Of a DNA stretch of 64,000 nucleotides, positions 7,906 through 16,203 are shown in pieces. The notes below the pieces were generated by a model. The model worked only from the letters and a program-made list of their open reading frames with translations, was not told the DNA's origin and searched no databases. The stretch lies in assembly GCF_000968015.1 (NCBI RefSeq), contig NZ_LACH01000035.1, forward strand, positions 1 through 64,000, given 5' to 3'. The stretch is from Pseudomonas fluorescens. Its GTDB lineage: Bacteria > Pseudomonadota > Gammaproteobacteria > Pseudomonadales > Pseudomonadaceae. Made by a program: the position numbers and the translations under genes. How positions within the stretch are numbered: position 1 is the stretch's first letter; each line of letters opens with the position of its first letter.

Positions 7906-10332
7906 TTATAACGAGACGCCCGGGGAAGTCTGCGCGCCGGCCGTAGGTGTAATTTGTGGCCGTACACGCTTGATACCGGCGAGCTTGGTCCGTTTGAGTA
8001 GCAAAGCGTTGATTGCCACGACGGCCGAACTACCCGACATCGATAATGCTGCAATTTCTGGCGACAAAGTAAACGGGTAGAAGACGCCGGCTGCCAGAGG
8101 GAAGGCGATCAAATTGTAACCAACAGCCCACCATAGGTTCTGATGCATCTTGTGCAGGGTCGCACGTGACAGTTCTATAGCACCGACGACATCGTACGGG
8201 TCGCTTTTCATCAAAATGACCTGCGCGCTTTCCATAGCCACGTCGGTGCCGGCACCGATCGCGAAACCTACATCGGCCTGGGTCAGGGCCGGCGCGTCAT
8301 TGATGCCGTCGCCTACCATGCCAACTTTGTGTCCCTGTTCTTGAAGCTCCTTAAGCTTGGATGCTTTCTGTCCTGGGAGCACGTCGGCCAGCACCATGTC
8401 AATACCAAGCTCCTTGCCGATGCGATCGGCCGTGGCTTGATTATCGCCGGTAATCATCGCCACCTTTATACCGCGCTCCTGCAACTTGGCGATCGTCACC
8501 ATGGAGGTCGGCCGTACGGCATCGGCGATGGCGATTAGACCGATCAGCTTCCCTGCGCGAGCGACATACACGACGGTTCGGCCCCCACCCTGGAGTCGGA
8601 TGGCTTCAGTGGCCAGCGCCTGCAATGGGATGTCTTCGGATTCCATCAGCTTGAAGTTACCGAGCAGTACCCTCTCACCGTCGATCATCGCGTGAGCACC
8701 CTGACCATCGATGTTGGTAAATCCCGTCGCGACCTCGGCCTGCGAGGTCCCCAATCTTTTGAGCACCGCCAACGCCAAGGGATGCTCCGAGAACTTCTCT
8801 ACCCCCGCAGCGGTAGCCAGCAACTGAGCTTCGGTGACGTCCTGGGCGGTGACCATCTCTACCACGTCAGGCTGCCCTAGTGTGAGAGTGCCCGTCTTGT
8901 CGAAAACGATGACGGTTAGCTTGGTAGCGTTCTCAAGTGCGGCGGCGTTTTTGAACAAGATACCGTTCATAGCGCCGAGCCCTGTACCGACCATTATGGC
9001 CATCGGGGTGGCGAGGCCCAGAGCGTCGGGGCAGGCAATAACGAACACCGTGATCGTTAGCGTCAAAGCGAACAGCAGTGGCTGGTCCAGGACCCAGAAC
9101 CACACGCCGAAAGTGAGCAAACCAATGGCAATGGCTGCCAGAACCAGCCACTGCGAGGCTTGATCAGCGAGAAGCTGCCCGGGCGCCTTGGAGTTTTGGG
9201 CTTCCTGGACGAGTTTGACAATCTGGGCCAACGCCGTGTCGGCGCCAACCTTGGTGGCCTTGTAGCGAAAGCTACCGCTCTTATTGATCGTGGCGCCAAT
9301 GACTGCATCACCAGGAGCCTTCTTCACGGGCATCGATTCTCCGGTCAGCATAGACTCATCGACCTCAGAGCTACCTTCGATGATTTCACCGTCAACCGGA
9401 ATCTTATCGCCCGGCTTGATGATGACCGTCTCGCCCGTCAGCACCTCCGAGGTGGCCACCTCGGTCTCGACGCCAGCGCGTAGCACCGTGGTCATCGGCG
9501 GGGCCAGATCCATAAGGGCCCGGATCGCATCCGAGGCACCCGCGCGTGCGCGCATCTCAAGCCAGTGGCCCAGTAGAATGAAGACCAGCAGCACGGCTGC
9601 CGCTTCATAGAACACCTCACCTTCGTAGAGGAAGGTGGCCCCCACACTGAACACATACCCGGTGCCGACCGAGAGTAAAATCAGGGTCGCCATGTTGACC
9701 ACCCGGTTCCGCGCAGCACGCCAGGCTGCGATGAAGAAAGGCCAACCCGGATAGGCGATTGCGCCAGTGGCTGCGATGAACAGAAAAACCTTCCGATTGA
9801 GGTCGAATGGAGTTGCGAAATCGCCGAACATCTTGCCCATCGGCGAGTATAAGAAGACAGGAATTGCGAACAACAGGGCAACGAAGAAGCGATTACGCAT
9901 ATCGTTGGCCATGTCCTGCATCGACATGCCGGGCGCATGACCCATATCGTGCGTCATGTCGCTCATCGGTAGCGTGGACTTGACGTTGTGGTCCGCATGG
10001 GGATCACTCCCCGGTTCCATTTCCTTTGGCTCATGTCCCTTGCTACCGCCATGTGCCATGTGGCCTTTATGCGCTTCTGCGGTCTTGTGATCTGTAGGCT
10101 CGCAGAGGTGAGCGGGAACGAGTTCACCTCGGCAATGGTAGCCGCAGTCAATGATGCGTTGGCGGATCTCTTGATGCGACGTTTTCGCTTCGTCAAAGTG
10201 CACGGTGGCACTGCCGGCCACATAGTTCACGTCGACATGATGGACACCCGATAACATTGCGATCTGTCGATGGACGCCAGCCGCGCTCAGTGTGGAGACT
10301 AACGCCCCTACTTCGAAGGTGCTTGTTTTCAT
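7906..10332 (-). CDS. P1B-type heavy-metal ATPase, CopB-like, with CPD instead of CPC/CPH
   Basis: An 808-residue inner-membrane efflux ATPase. The N-terminus (1-75) is an HMA-like fold without the CxxC metal site. It is followed by a His/Met-rich linker (residues 80-140, many HGG, HAD, MTHDMGH units) as in copper/silver exporters of the CopB group. Then come the helices, the actuator TGES loop, the phosphorylation site DKTGT, GDGINDAP and the terminal helices with YN and MSGSS. The transmembrane metal motif reads C434-P435-D436; CPC or CPH is usual. The ATG at 10332 has AGGAG six bases before it. Cu(I)/Ag(I) or Cu(II) export is the likely role; specificity may be altered by the Asp. It ends 21 bp beyond PPK2 and may be co-transcribed. 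Confidence 0.9.
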   Translation of the reverse strand: MKTSTFEVGALVSTLSAAGVHRQIAMLSGVHHVDVNYVAGSATVHFDEAKTSHQEIRQRIIDCGYHCRGELVPAHLCEPTDHKTAEAHKGHMAHGGSKGHEPKEMEPGSDPHADHNVKSTLPMSDMTHDMGHAPGMSMQDMANDMRNRFFVALLFAIPVFLYSPMGKMFGDFATPFDLNRKVFLFIAATGAIAYPGWPFFIAAWRAARNRVVNMATLILLSVGTGYVFSVGATFLYEGEVFYEAAAVLLVFILLGHWLEMRARAGASDAIRALMDLAPPMTTVLRAGVETEVATSEVLTGETVIIKPGDKIPVDGEIIEGSSEVDESMLTGESMPVKKAPGDAVIGATINKSGSFRYKATKVGADTALAQIVKLVQEAQNSKAPGQLLADQASQWLVLAAIAIGLLTFGVWFWVLDQPLLFALTLTITVFVIACPDALGLATPMAIMVGTGLGAMNGILFKNAAALENATKLTVIVFDKTGTLTLGQPDVVEMVTAQDVTEAQLLATAAGVEKFSEHPLALAVLKRLGTSQAEVATGFTNIDGQGAHAMIDGERVLLGNFKLMESEDIPLQALATEAIRLQGGGRTVVYVARAGKLIGLIAIADAVRPTSMVTIAKLQERGIKVAMITGDNQATADRIGKELGIDMVLADVLPGQKASKLKELQEQGHKVGMVGDGINDAPALTQADVGFAIGAGTDVAMESAQVILMKSDPYDVVGAIELSRATLHKMHQNLWWAVGYNLIAFPLAAGVFYPFTLSPEIAALSMSGSSAVVAINALLLKRTKLAGIKRVRPQITPTAGAQTSPGVSL

Positions 10333-10354
10333 GTTCGCTCCTGAAGGGCAGACA

Positions 10355-11230
10355 TCAGCGCGCCAGTTTCTGAGCGTCGACGCAATTGGGCGTGAATTCG
10401 AATACGATGTCTCGATCCGGCTCGACGAGCTTGTTCTTCTTGCCCGCGTAATGTAGTCGCGAGAGGACGTCGCGTATAAGATTCAGGCGCGCTAGCCGCT
10501 TATTGTCAGCCCGTACGATGCGCCACGGTGAGATAACGGTATGCGTTCGCATCAGCATTTCGTCGCGCGCGGCGGAGTAGGCCTTCCAACGTTTAATGGC
10601 GACAGCATCGATCGGACTCGTCTTCCATTGCTTGAGCGGATTACGTTGCCGCTCGTCTAGTCGGCGCCGCTGCTCGTCCTTGCTGATATCGAGGTAATAC
10701 TTCAGCAGCTTGATACCTGAGTTGACGAGCACTTCCTCGAACTTCGGCACCGATTGCATGAACTCCTCATGCTCCTCCTTAGAGCAAAAGCCCATCACAT
10801 GCTCGACGCCAGCACGGTTGTACCAACTTCGATTGAACAGAACCAGCTCCCCAGCCACGGGGAGGTGGACGACGAAACGCTGGAAGTACCATCCACTGCG
10901 CTCGCGGTCAGAGGGTTTGTCGAGTGCCACGACGCGCGTTTCGCGCGGGCTTAGGTGCTCCACGACGCGCTTGATGCTGCCGTCCTTACCGGCGGCGTCT
11001 CGTCCCTCCAGCAGTACGAGAATCCTATCGCCGCAGCCGATAAAGTGCCTCTGCAGCTTGACCAGCTCAATCTGCAAAACACGCAGCTGAGCTGCATAGT
11101 CATTATGTGAGATCAATGCCTCGGTTTGCCCCCTGCTGACGATAAGCTCAGCCGGCGTAATACCTGTGCCGCCTGCAACCGACAGAGCGACTGCATCTCT
11201 TCCCCTGACATTTTTTTTCTTTTTGCTCAT
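10355..11230 (-). CDS. ppk2: Polyphosphate kinase 2 (PPK2) family protein
   Basis: A 291-residue cytoplasmic enzyme that transfers phosphate between polyphosphate and nucleotides. The Walker A motif GRDAAGKDG lies near residue 75. The following SPRETRVVALDKPSDRE is typical, and the Walker B region is LFNRSWYNRAGVE near residue 130. The lid segment is KDEQRRRLDERQ. The length fits single-domain PPK2. GGAGT precedes the ATG. It lies directly upstream of the P1B ATPase in the same direction. Polyphosphate binding of metals and phosphate-coupled metal export make this pairing biologically sensible, but that link is inference. Confidence 0.93.
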   Translation of the reverse strand: MSKKKKNVRGRDAVALSVAGGTGITPAELIVSRGQTEALISHNDYAAQLRVLQIELVKLQRHFIGCGDRILVLLEGRDAAGKDGSIKRVVEHLSPRETRVVALDKPSDRERSGWYFQRFVVHLPVAGELVLFNRSWYNRAGVEHVMGFCSKEEHEEFMQSVPKFEEVLVNSGIKLLKYYLDISKDEQRRRLDERQRNPLKQWKTSPIDAVAIKRWKAYSAARDEMLMRTHTVISPWRIVRADNKRLARLNLIRDVLSRLHYAGKKNKLVEPDRDIVFEFTPNCVDAQKLAR

Positions 11231-11544
11231 AGAAGAACTCCATGGTCCAGCTCGGTCGTTCGGACCTTCAGGGCAGAACTGATTTTGGTGACCACCGATT
11301 CGATCTTGGTCGGTGTCACGGACGCAGATTTTTTAGGCGCTTACGCGCTGTCTGCACACGCACCCGATACGGGTACCTCCCTGACATTAAGCTCGTTCTG
11401 CTGAGGTACAAGACCCGAGCAATCGACAGATGGAATGGGATTGCTTGCGTCGTTGAACCTGCTAACGCGATCCAAGTGTTGATCCATAGCCGCCGGAATA
11501 AACGGAGTTAAAGGAGTGCCAGCGAGCCTTCCGGCAACATCGCT
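11231..11544. other. Gap upstream of ppk2, no gene seen
   Basis: A 314-bp interval between the divergent-facing end of the methyltransferase-like gene and the ppk2 start. It should hold the ppk2 promoter. No motif matching the CopR box was found and no coding sequence is supported. Confidence 0.4.
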
Positions 11545-12192
11545 TCAGGTGGCTGATAGCCGCTTGCGCAGCGCCGGCAGAAAGCGTGGCGTCCTCGCCG
11601 CATAATCTTCGAACTCCGCGCCGAACTGCTTACGCATCTCCGCCTCTTCTGTGATAGCCAGCCGCGCATACATCACTAGCAAAATAGGAAACATGAGCAA
11701 GGTCAGCAACGTCGGCCACTGGAACAGAAAGCCCAGCAGAATAAGTACGAACGCAACGTACTGCGGATGGCGGATGTGCGCATACGGGCCTGACACGGCG
11801 AGACCTTTGCGCTGCTGCGCGTGGTATAGGACATTCCACGCGCTAGACAGTAAATAGAAGCCGAAGCCAAGGAAGACATAGCTGGCGATGTGCAGCACAC
11901 CGAAGTGCGGATCGCCCTTCTCTCCGAGTAACGTCGACCACAGATGGCCGGTGTTGTGGGACAGTAGGTCGAGGCTCGGAAACTTCGTCTGAAGCCAGCC
12001 CGCCATCAGGTAGATGGTCAGCGGGAAGCCGTACATCTCGACGAACAGAGCGACTATGAAGGCTGCGAACGCCCCGAAAGTGCGCCAGTCGCGTGCGGTC
12101 TGAGGCTTGAAGAAACTGAACGCGAACATGATGAAGATGGCCGAATTGAGGATGACGAGCGTCCACAGTCCGTAAGCCGGGGTGTCGTGCAT
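11545..12192 (-). CDS. Isoprenylcysteine carboxyl methyltransferase (ICMT)-like membrane protein
   Basis: A 215-residue protein with about five hydrophobic helices. The ICMT/PEMT-type catalytic C-terminus is visible: VSGPYAHIRHPQYVAFVLILLG, with the conserved RHPQY, followed by EEAEMRKQFGAEFEDYAART. Bacterial members are S-adenosylmethionine-dependent membrane methyltransferases of mostly unknown substrate and are frequent next to copper and other metal genes. The start at 12192 is fixed by GGAG upstream; longer frames are out of keeping with the family. Its start is three bases after the DUF2933 stop, so the two genes are coupled. The same-family pair of DUF2933 with a copper gene occurs again at 20347. 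Confidence 0.85.
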   Translation of the reverse strand: MHDTPAYGLWTLVILNSAIFIMFAFSFFKPQTARDWRTFGAFAAFIVALFVEMYGFPLTIYLMAGWLQTKFPSLDLLSHNTGHLWSTLLGEKGDPHFGVLHIASYVFLGFGFYLLSSAWNVLYHAQQRKGLAVSGPYAHIRHPQYVAFVLILLGFLFQWPTLLTLLMFPILLVMYARLAITEEAEMRKQFGAEFEDYAARTPRFLPALRKRLSAT

Positions 12193-12194
12193 GA

Positions 12195-12464
12195 CTAATC
12201 TCCAGTCTTTGGCGGCTGCGATGGTCCAGGGGGGGCTTTGGCCGACGGGTCTCCGTGATGGTGACCATGACCGCCGTGCATGAAGAAGTGCATCAGCGGG
12301 CACGCCAGCAGCAGTAGAAACGGCAGCGCGCCAAAGAAGTGGGCACGGTGCTCGCTTAACAGAAAATACGTAGCAATGGCGCCAAAAACGATCAACCCGA
12401 TCAAGTAGCGCGAGTTCCAAAAGCTTGGTGGCTCAGAGCTTTGCTGGAGGCGGTCGTGCTTCAC
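12195..12464 (-). CDS. DUF2933 small membrane protein (copy 1)
   Basis: An 89-residue protein: two hydrophobic helices (LIGLIVFGAIATYFLLSEH and FFGALPFLLLLACPLMHFF), then a His/Gly tail HGGHGHHHGD that could bind metal. PLMHFF followed by a Gly-His tail is the DUF2933 signature. GGAGAA lies at ribosome-binding distance. It is the first gene of a two-gene unit with the ICMT-like gene. A Tn3-type terminal repeat starts only 12 bp upstream, so the original promoter may have been replaced by inserted DNA. The role in metal resistance is inferred from context and the His tail. Confidence 0.85.
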   Translation of the reverse strand: MKHDRLQQSSEPPSFWNSRYLIGLIVFGAIATYFLLSEHRAHFFGALPFLLLLACPLMHFFMHGGHGHHHGDPSAKAPPGPSQPPKTGD

Positions 12465-12476
12465 TAGATTCTCCTT

Positions 12477-12513
12477 GGGAGCCTACAGAGTTCGGAAAAA
12501 ATCGTACGCTAAG
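12477..12513 (+). repeat. Candidate Tn3-family terminal inverted repeat (outer end to the left)
   Basis: A 37-bp stretch beginning GGGAG and ending TCGTACGCTAAG has the layout of Tn3-family ends (G-rich outside, ACGCTAAG inside). Its last 12 bases are identical to those of the repeat at 13238-13275. The middle part matches less well. An 11-bp hairpin (AGTTCGGAAAA with TTTTCCGAACT) overlaps its inner end. The decayed nitroreductase ends exactly at its inner border. Confidence 0.5.
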
Positions 12514-12745
12514 GTTTTCCGAACTTCCGTAGGCCGAGCAGTCGCGCGGCGACGATGAGGTATGCACCCTGCGATGTGGAATTGCGGAAAGCCAACTCGG
12601 CAATAAGCTGCTGATCATCGCCGTACCACCTGCGTGCGTCGGTGTGGGGAACAGCCGCGGCAGCAGCCGGACGAAATCCAGGTTCATTCCCAGGACGGCA
12701 GAGACCGGCGCCGCGAGCCGTGAGGGTGAGGTGCATGAGACTGCG
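12514..12745 (-). pseudogene. Decayed nitroreductase / RutE-like malonic semialdehyde reductase fragment
   Basis: Minus-strand translation gives fragments matching the middle of RutE-like nitroreductases: HLTLTA, then in another frame APVSAVLGMNLDFVRLLPR and LFP, then back to HTDARRWYGDDQQLIAELAF and RNSTSQGAYLIVAARLLGL. At least two frameshifts are needed to join them. The sequence stops at the Tn3-type repeat before the conserved GPMSGF that should follow. Both N- and C-terminal parts are missing. It is a dead remnant, probably cut by transposition. Confidence 0.65.
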
Positions 12746-12838
12746 GCGGTGATGACGGAACCAGTACATGAGCATTCCATAGACCTGTTAAGCCATGTCG
12801 ATGTTCAGTTTAGACCTCTAAGCAGCACCAGAACTGAC

Positions 12839-13034
12839 CTAAGTCAAACCAGCGGTTGTTTGCTGCTCACTCGAGCACTTGTAGCTAATGCCATTGGGTC
12901 CGGCCCCGACTTTATGGCTGGCCACCACTGTGCGGCTGGCAGTATCGATCACAGAGAAGGTGCCGGCCTCGATATTGCTTACAAACACATAAGCGCCGTC
13001 GCTGCTGATGGCCATCGCGCGCCAAGAGCGATAA
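12839..13034 (-). pseudogene. C-terminal fragment of a YVTN beta-propeller protein, cut by a TIME element
   Basis: The readable end is RAMAISSDGAYVFVSN, GTFSVIDTASRTVVASHKV, GAGPNGISYKC and a stop, a typical last propeller blade. Coding similarity ends exactly at the left border of the miniature Tn3-type element at 13035. The sequence on the far side of that element does not continue the propeller, so this is not a simple insertion. An intact propeller gene is at 16808-17851. Confidence 0.7.
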
Positions 13035-13275
13035 GGGGAGATCGCAGAAAACGGAAATTTCCGTACACTAAGCGACAACCGACCGGTTTCAAGCCTTTTG
13101 TGACACGGGCTATGTCCGGTTGGAGTACACCTCAATCAGGCGTCAGGACGATTACTCGCCCCCGTCAGAGTAGGGTCTATTCCTGCATTTTCTGACGCTA
13201 TGGCGTCCACCTCTACGACCACCTGACAGACAGAGCGCTTAGCGTACGAAAATTTCCGTTTTCTCTATTCGCTCC
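13035..13275. mobile_element. TIME: Tn3-derived inverted-repeat miniature element, 241 bp
   Basis: The left terminus (13035-13072) starts GGGGAGATCG and ends CCGTACACTAAG. The right terminus (13238-13275), read inward on the minus strand, starts GGAGCGAATA and ends TTCGTACGCTAAG. Both are 38 bp, face inward, share about 30 of 38 positions and carry the AGAAAACGG and CTAAG blocks of Tn3-family ends. The 165 bp between them contains no transposase. This is the structure of TIMEs described in Pseudomonas, mobilised in trans by Tn3-type transposases. The flanks ATAAG and ATAAA give only an imperfect 5-bp duplication. Confidence 0.75.
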
Positions 13276-13314
13276 ATAAAGCACTTCGCTTGTCGTGTTC
13301 GGGTTGAGTATAGG

Positions 13315-13416
13315 GTGTAGCCCAAAGCATCATTGCGGCTCAGAAAAAGGAAAGCGCGCAATTTGACCAGTTTTTGGCAAAGCACGGACATCCGGCAGAC
13401 AAGATGAGAAAGTAAC
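13315..13416 (+). pseudogene. Short remnant of a DUF305-like protein C-terminus
   Basis: The plus strand between the TIME and the ATP-grasp-like gene reads VAQSIIAAQKKESAQF then DQFLAKHGHPADKMRK and a stop. VAQSIIAAQKKE strongly resembles the last helix of DUF305 (CopM-type) proteins common in copper islands. A stop codon lies just upstream in the frame, so only this tail survives. Confidence 0.45.
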
Positions 13417-13446
13417 CGGTTGCTCTACCTCGACCGCCACCAATCG

Positions 13447-14761
13447 CTACAACGCTGACTTGGTCGACCCAGATGTTTCGGGGGTTGTGTAGACGGGCGC
13501 AAAGCCACCGCCGGAGGTGCGAAAGTTGGTGGTTTGGCCCTGATACATGCGGGCGCTCACCCATTGCACCTTGGCGTCATAAGCGTACACGCGGAGGTCG
13601 AACTTCATGGGTATGGGCAAGTTGACCTCCCCGGTTGATCTATCGCTTGGTTTGACAATCGCCTGCGCCACATAGTCGCCCGCCAGGATATCCTGCCAGA
13701 CTCCTCGGGTGAGCTTGTCGCCCCGGTAAGCAGCTCGGCTGCCAAATCCTGCAGCTGGTTTGAAGAAAAGACTGCGGCGCGCCGTCCATAGACGCTGCTG
13801 ATCGCTGGCCATAACCACTTCTGTGTGGGGAACGTGCTCCAACAACACTTCTTGGATGGCTTGTGGCACACCGAGAGACTCTAACTGCGCCGCGTCGCTG
13901 AAGAGGGCTAGCCGGCGTTTGTCGGCATAAAGGGCATGGGATTGAGGATGCGGCGTCAACACAACGCCTTGATGGAGATATGCCTCGCACAAAGCCGCAC
14001 TGGTGGGTTGCACCAGGTAGAAGTCTGTCAGCCGGTTGTACACCAGATCAATGACCAGTTCGTCGTGCCATAAGGCGCTTTCACGCCAGTCCAGAGTGGC
14101 CGGATCGGCAATGACTGCACGTATGCCGTGTCGTTCGAATAATTGTTGGAAGAGCAGAAACTCAGGGTACAAATATTGATCCTGAGGTGATGAGTCGACG
14201 ATGGCAATGGTTTTTAGCGGCCCACTACGTCCGGCAAGCAGCCACTCGTGACGGAACATCTCCACCATGGATTTTTCGAAGAATTCAATCTGGGCCAGCG
14301 TGGGTGCCATCGCCCCCAATTCAGCACAGCAAGCCCGGTGTGCCCGGGCCATCACGGCATTGAGCATCGCGCCACCAGCGTTGGTGTTGATCTCGATGAG
14401 TCCGAGGGGGCCGTCGTTGAGGTGGAAGTCATAGCCAAAGAAAACGCCAAGCGGACCCGTCAAGGTCAGCTGCGCGACGGTTGGCGCCCCCGCCAGGACA
14501 AGCTCGCGGTATGCGGGCATGACCACCACAGACTCAACAGCCCTTACGACTTCCGCCATGCGCTGTATCTGCTGCGCCGCCACGAATACAGGCCGGGAGG
14601 CAAACAGGTAGGGGCAGCGCTGTCGAACCCAGCTCCGAGTCCAGCGCATGAGCCAATGCATTCTGGTCAAGGCTGAGACAGAAGCACTCCTGGTTCAATA
14701 ACTCAACAGCGCCGCTTGATGCGCAAAGGTCTTGCGGCGGCAAGCTGGTATTCATAACCAT
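13447..14761 (-). pseudogene. ATP-grasp-like protein, apparently frameshifted near its 5' end
   Basis: Two overlapping minus-strand frames together make one protein. The first (from ATG 14761 or 14755) gives MNTSLPPQDLCASSGAVELL and SLDQNALAHALDSELG. The second continues CPYLFASRPVFVAAQQIQRM to the stop at 13447. A single indel between about 14600 and 14640 would join them. The body shows ATP-grasp-like features resembling glutathionylspermidine-synthase-type folds: GPLGLIEINTNAGGAMLN, then LFFKPAAGFGSRAAYRGDKL and DYVAQAIVKP. It would be a ligase forming an amide-type bond; the substrate is unknown. It diverges from the gene at 14941, and the two starts lie about 180 bp apart. Sequencing error, pseudogene or programmed shift cannot be told apart here. 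Confidence 0.6.
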
Positions 14762-14940
14762 GTACCGACCCAGGTAAGGCTGCGTTGAACGTGAAAATTC
14801 GATCCCGTGCGTTGATACAGACCCCATAGTAATCGCGCAGCCCGAAAAATTAAAATCCCCGGTGCGGCCCGCTGATGGCCTTGTCGCTGAATACGACAAA
14901 GTCCGATACAGTCAAGCGAACTGAAACGGACGGAAATCCA

Positions 14941-16203
14941 ATGCATAACACCGTTGCCCTACTGATTGACTACTGGAAGGCAGATCCCCACGGCACGTAC
15001 AACACCTGGTTTCTCTGGGAGGAACGCCTGAAGAACTTTCGCTCGATCCGGCGGGGTATTGGCCAGGTGGTACGCGATATCGATGCGGGAACTTTCGGAA
15101 ATGCTTATCGAGGCTCGTCCTTGCAGACGGTCGTGGGGTCGGTTGCTGAGCAACGGCAAATATTCAAAGGCGCTGACCATGCTTTCTTGTGGAAACCCAA
15201 ACTGCGCATCCCGGATATTTATGAGCATGAGATCAATCAACGCGCTTTTGCGAGGCTGCTGAATGCCTGCGACTGCTGCGACACCGCGGAGGCCGTGATT
15301 GAAGCGATCCAAAAGATCGATGCGCTCAAGATCAAGGGCCTGGGACCAGCCGTCGCCAATCTGCTCTATTTTATTCATCCGACTCTGGTTTGTCCCTTCA
15401 ATACGGCTATCGTCAACGGTTTCAATGCTGTCACGGGAAGCAACGTGAAGTTGGGCCGATGGGACCATTACCTCTCCATGCGCGAGGGACTGATTCGCCT
15501 GAACGAACAACACCGCCACAAGCTGTCCAATGATTTGGGTGCTATCGCCGGCTTGATGTTTGATGTCGGCAGCGGCCGTTACGCTGCGCCCCCGCGTCTG
15601 GAGGACCCTGGCGTGATTGCCCTGTGGGAGCGCGATCTTCAACGCGTCCGTGAAGAGTCGGCCGCCGCGCAAAAGCAATGGTTGCTGGCTCGGGAGAGTG
15701 ATGCCACCCATACCCAGATCCAAGGCTGGTTGCGAGACATGGGCATGTCGCTGGGCTTCGATGTCTGGATTGCATCGAATGATCGCGGACGCGAATACGC
15801 AGACGGTTTTCTGGGGGACGGCTGCCTGCAGCAATGGCCGGGTGGCAATGGGCAAGGCCTGGATTCGGTTCGACTGATTGACGTCGTCTGGCTCGAACGG
15901 GGCAGCGCACAGGTTGCAGCGGCGTTTGAAGTCGAGCACTCCACGTCCATTTACTCGGGGATCGTACGCATGCTAGACCTTGCCCTGGGTACACAGGTCG
16001 GCGCCGCCAGCACCTTGTTTCTGGTCGCACCCGACAATCGCCGCGATGAGGTTGCGCAGCAACTCAAGAGACCCGCTTTCTCGCGGGTATCCGAGCTGGG
16101 TATCCGGTATCTTCCCTACAGCCAACTTAAAGAGCATAGGGAAACGATTGGGCGATTCGGTTCCAGTATCAAACCGTTGATGGAGATTTCCCAACTGCTC
16201 TAA
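14941..16203 (+). CDS. Unknown protein with HhH-like and PD-(D/E)xK-like segments, possible nuclease
   Basis: A 420-residue soluble protein that I cannot assign to a named family. Residues 115-150 contain IDALKIKGLGPAVANLLYF, which looks like a helix-hairpin-helix DNA-binding turn. Residues 310-350 contain RLIDVVWLERG then AAAFEVEHSTSIYSGIVRM, a beta-strand pair with Asp and ExE that resembles restriction-endonuclase-type catalytic cores. FLVAPDNRRDEV near residue 375 also fits such folds. The preferred start is the ATG at 14941 (MHNTVALLIDYW) with GGACGG upstream; an ATG at 14875 is also in frame. It diverges from the ATP-grasp-like gene and converges on a decayed kinase. Defence or DNA-processing is a guess. 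Confidence 0.55.
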   Translation: MHNTVALLIDYWKADPHGTYNTWFLWEERLKNFRSIRRGIGQVVRDIDAGTFGNAYRGSSLQTVVGSVAEQRQIFKGADHAFLWKPKLRIPDIYEHEINQRAFARLLNACDCCDTAEAVIEAIQKIDALKIKGLGPAVANLLYFIHPTLVCPFNTAIVNGFNAVTGSNVKLGRWDHYLSMREGLIRLNEQHRHKLSNDLGAIAGLMFDVGSGRYAAPPRLEDPGVIALWERDLQRVREESAAAQKQWLLARESDATHTQIQGWLRDMGMSLGFDVWIASNDRGREYADGFLGDGCLQQWPGGNGQGLDSVRLIDVVWLERGSAQVAAAFEVEHSTSIYSGIVRMLDLALGTQVGAASTLFLVAPDNRRDEVAQQLKRPAFSRVSELGIRYLPYSQLKEHRETIGRFGSSIKPLMEISQLL

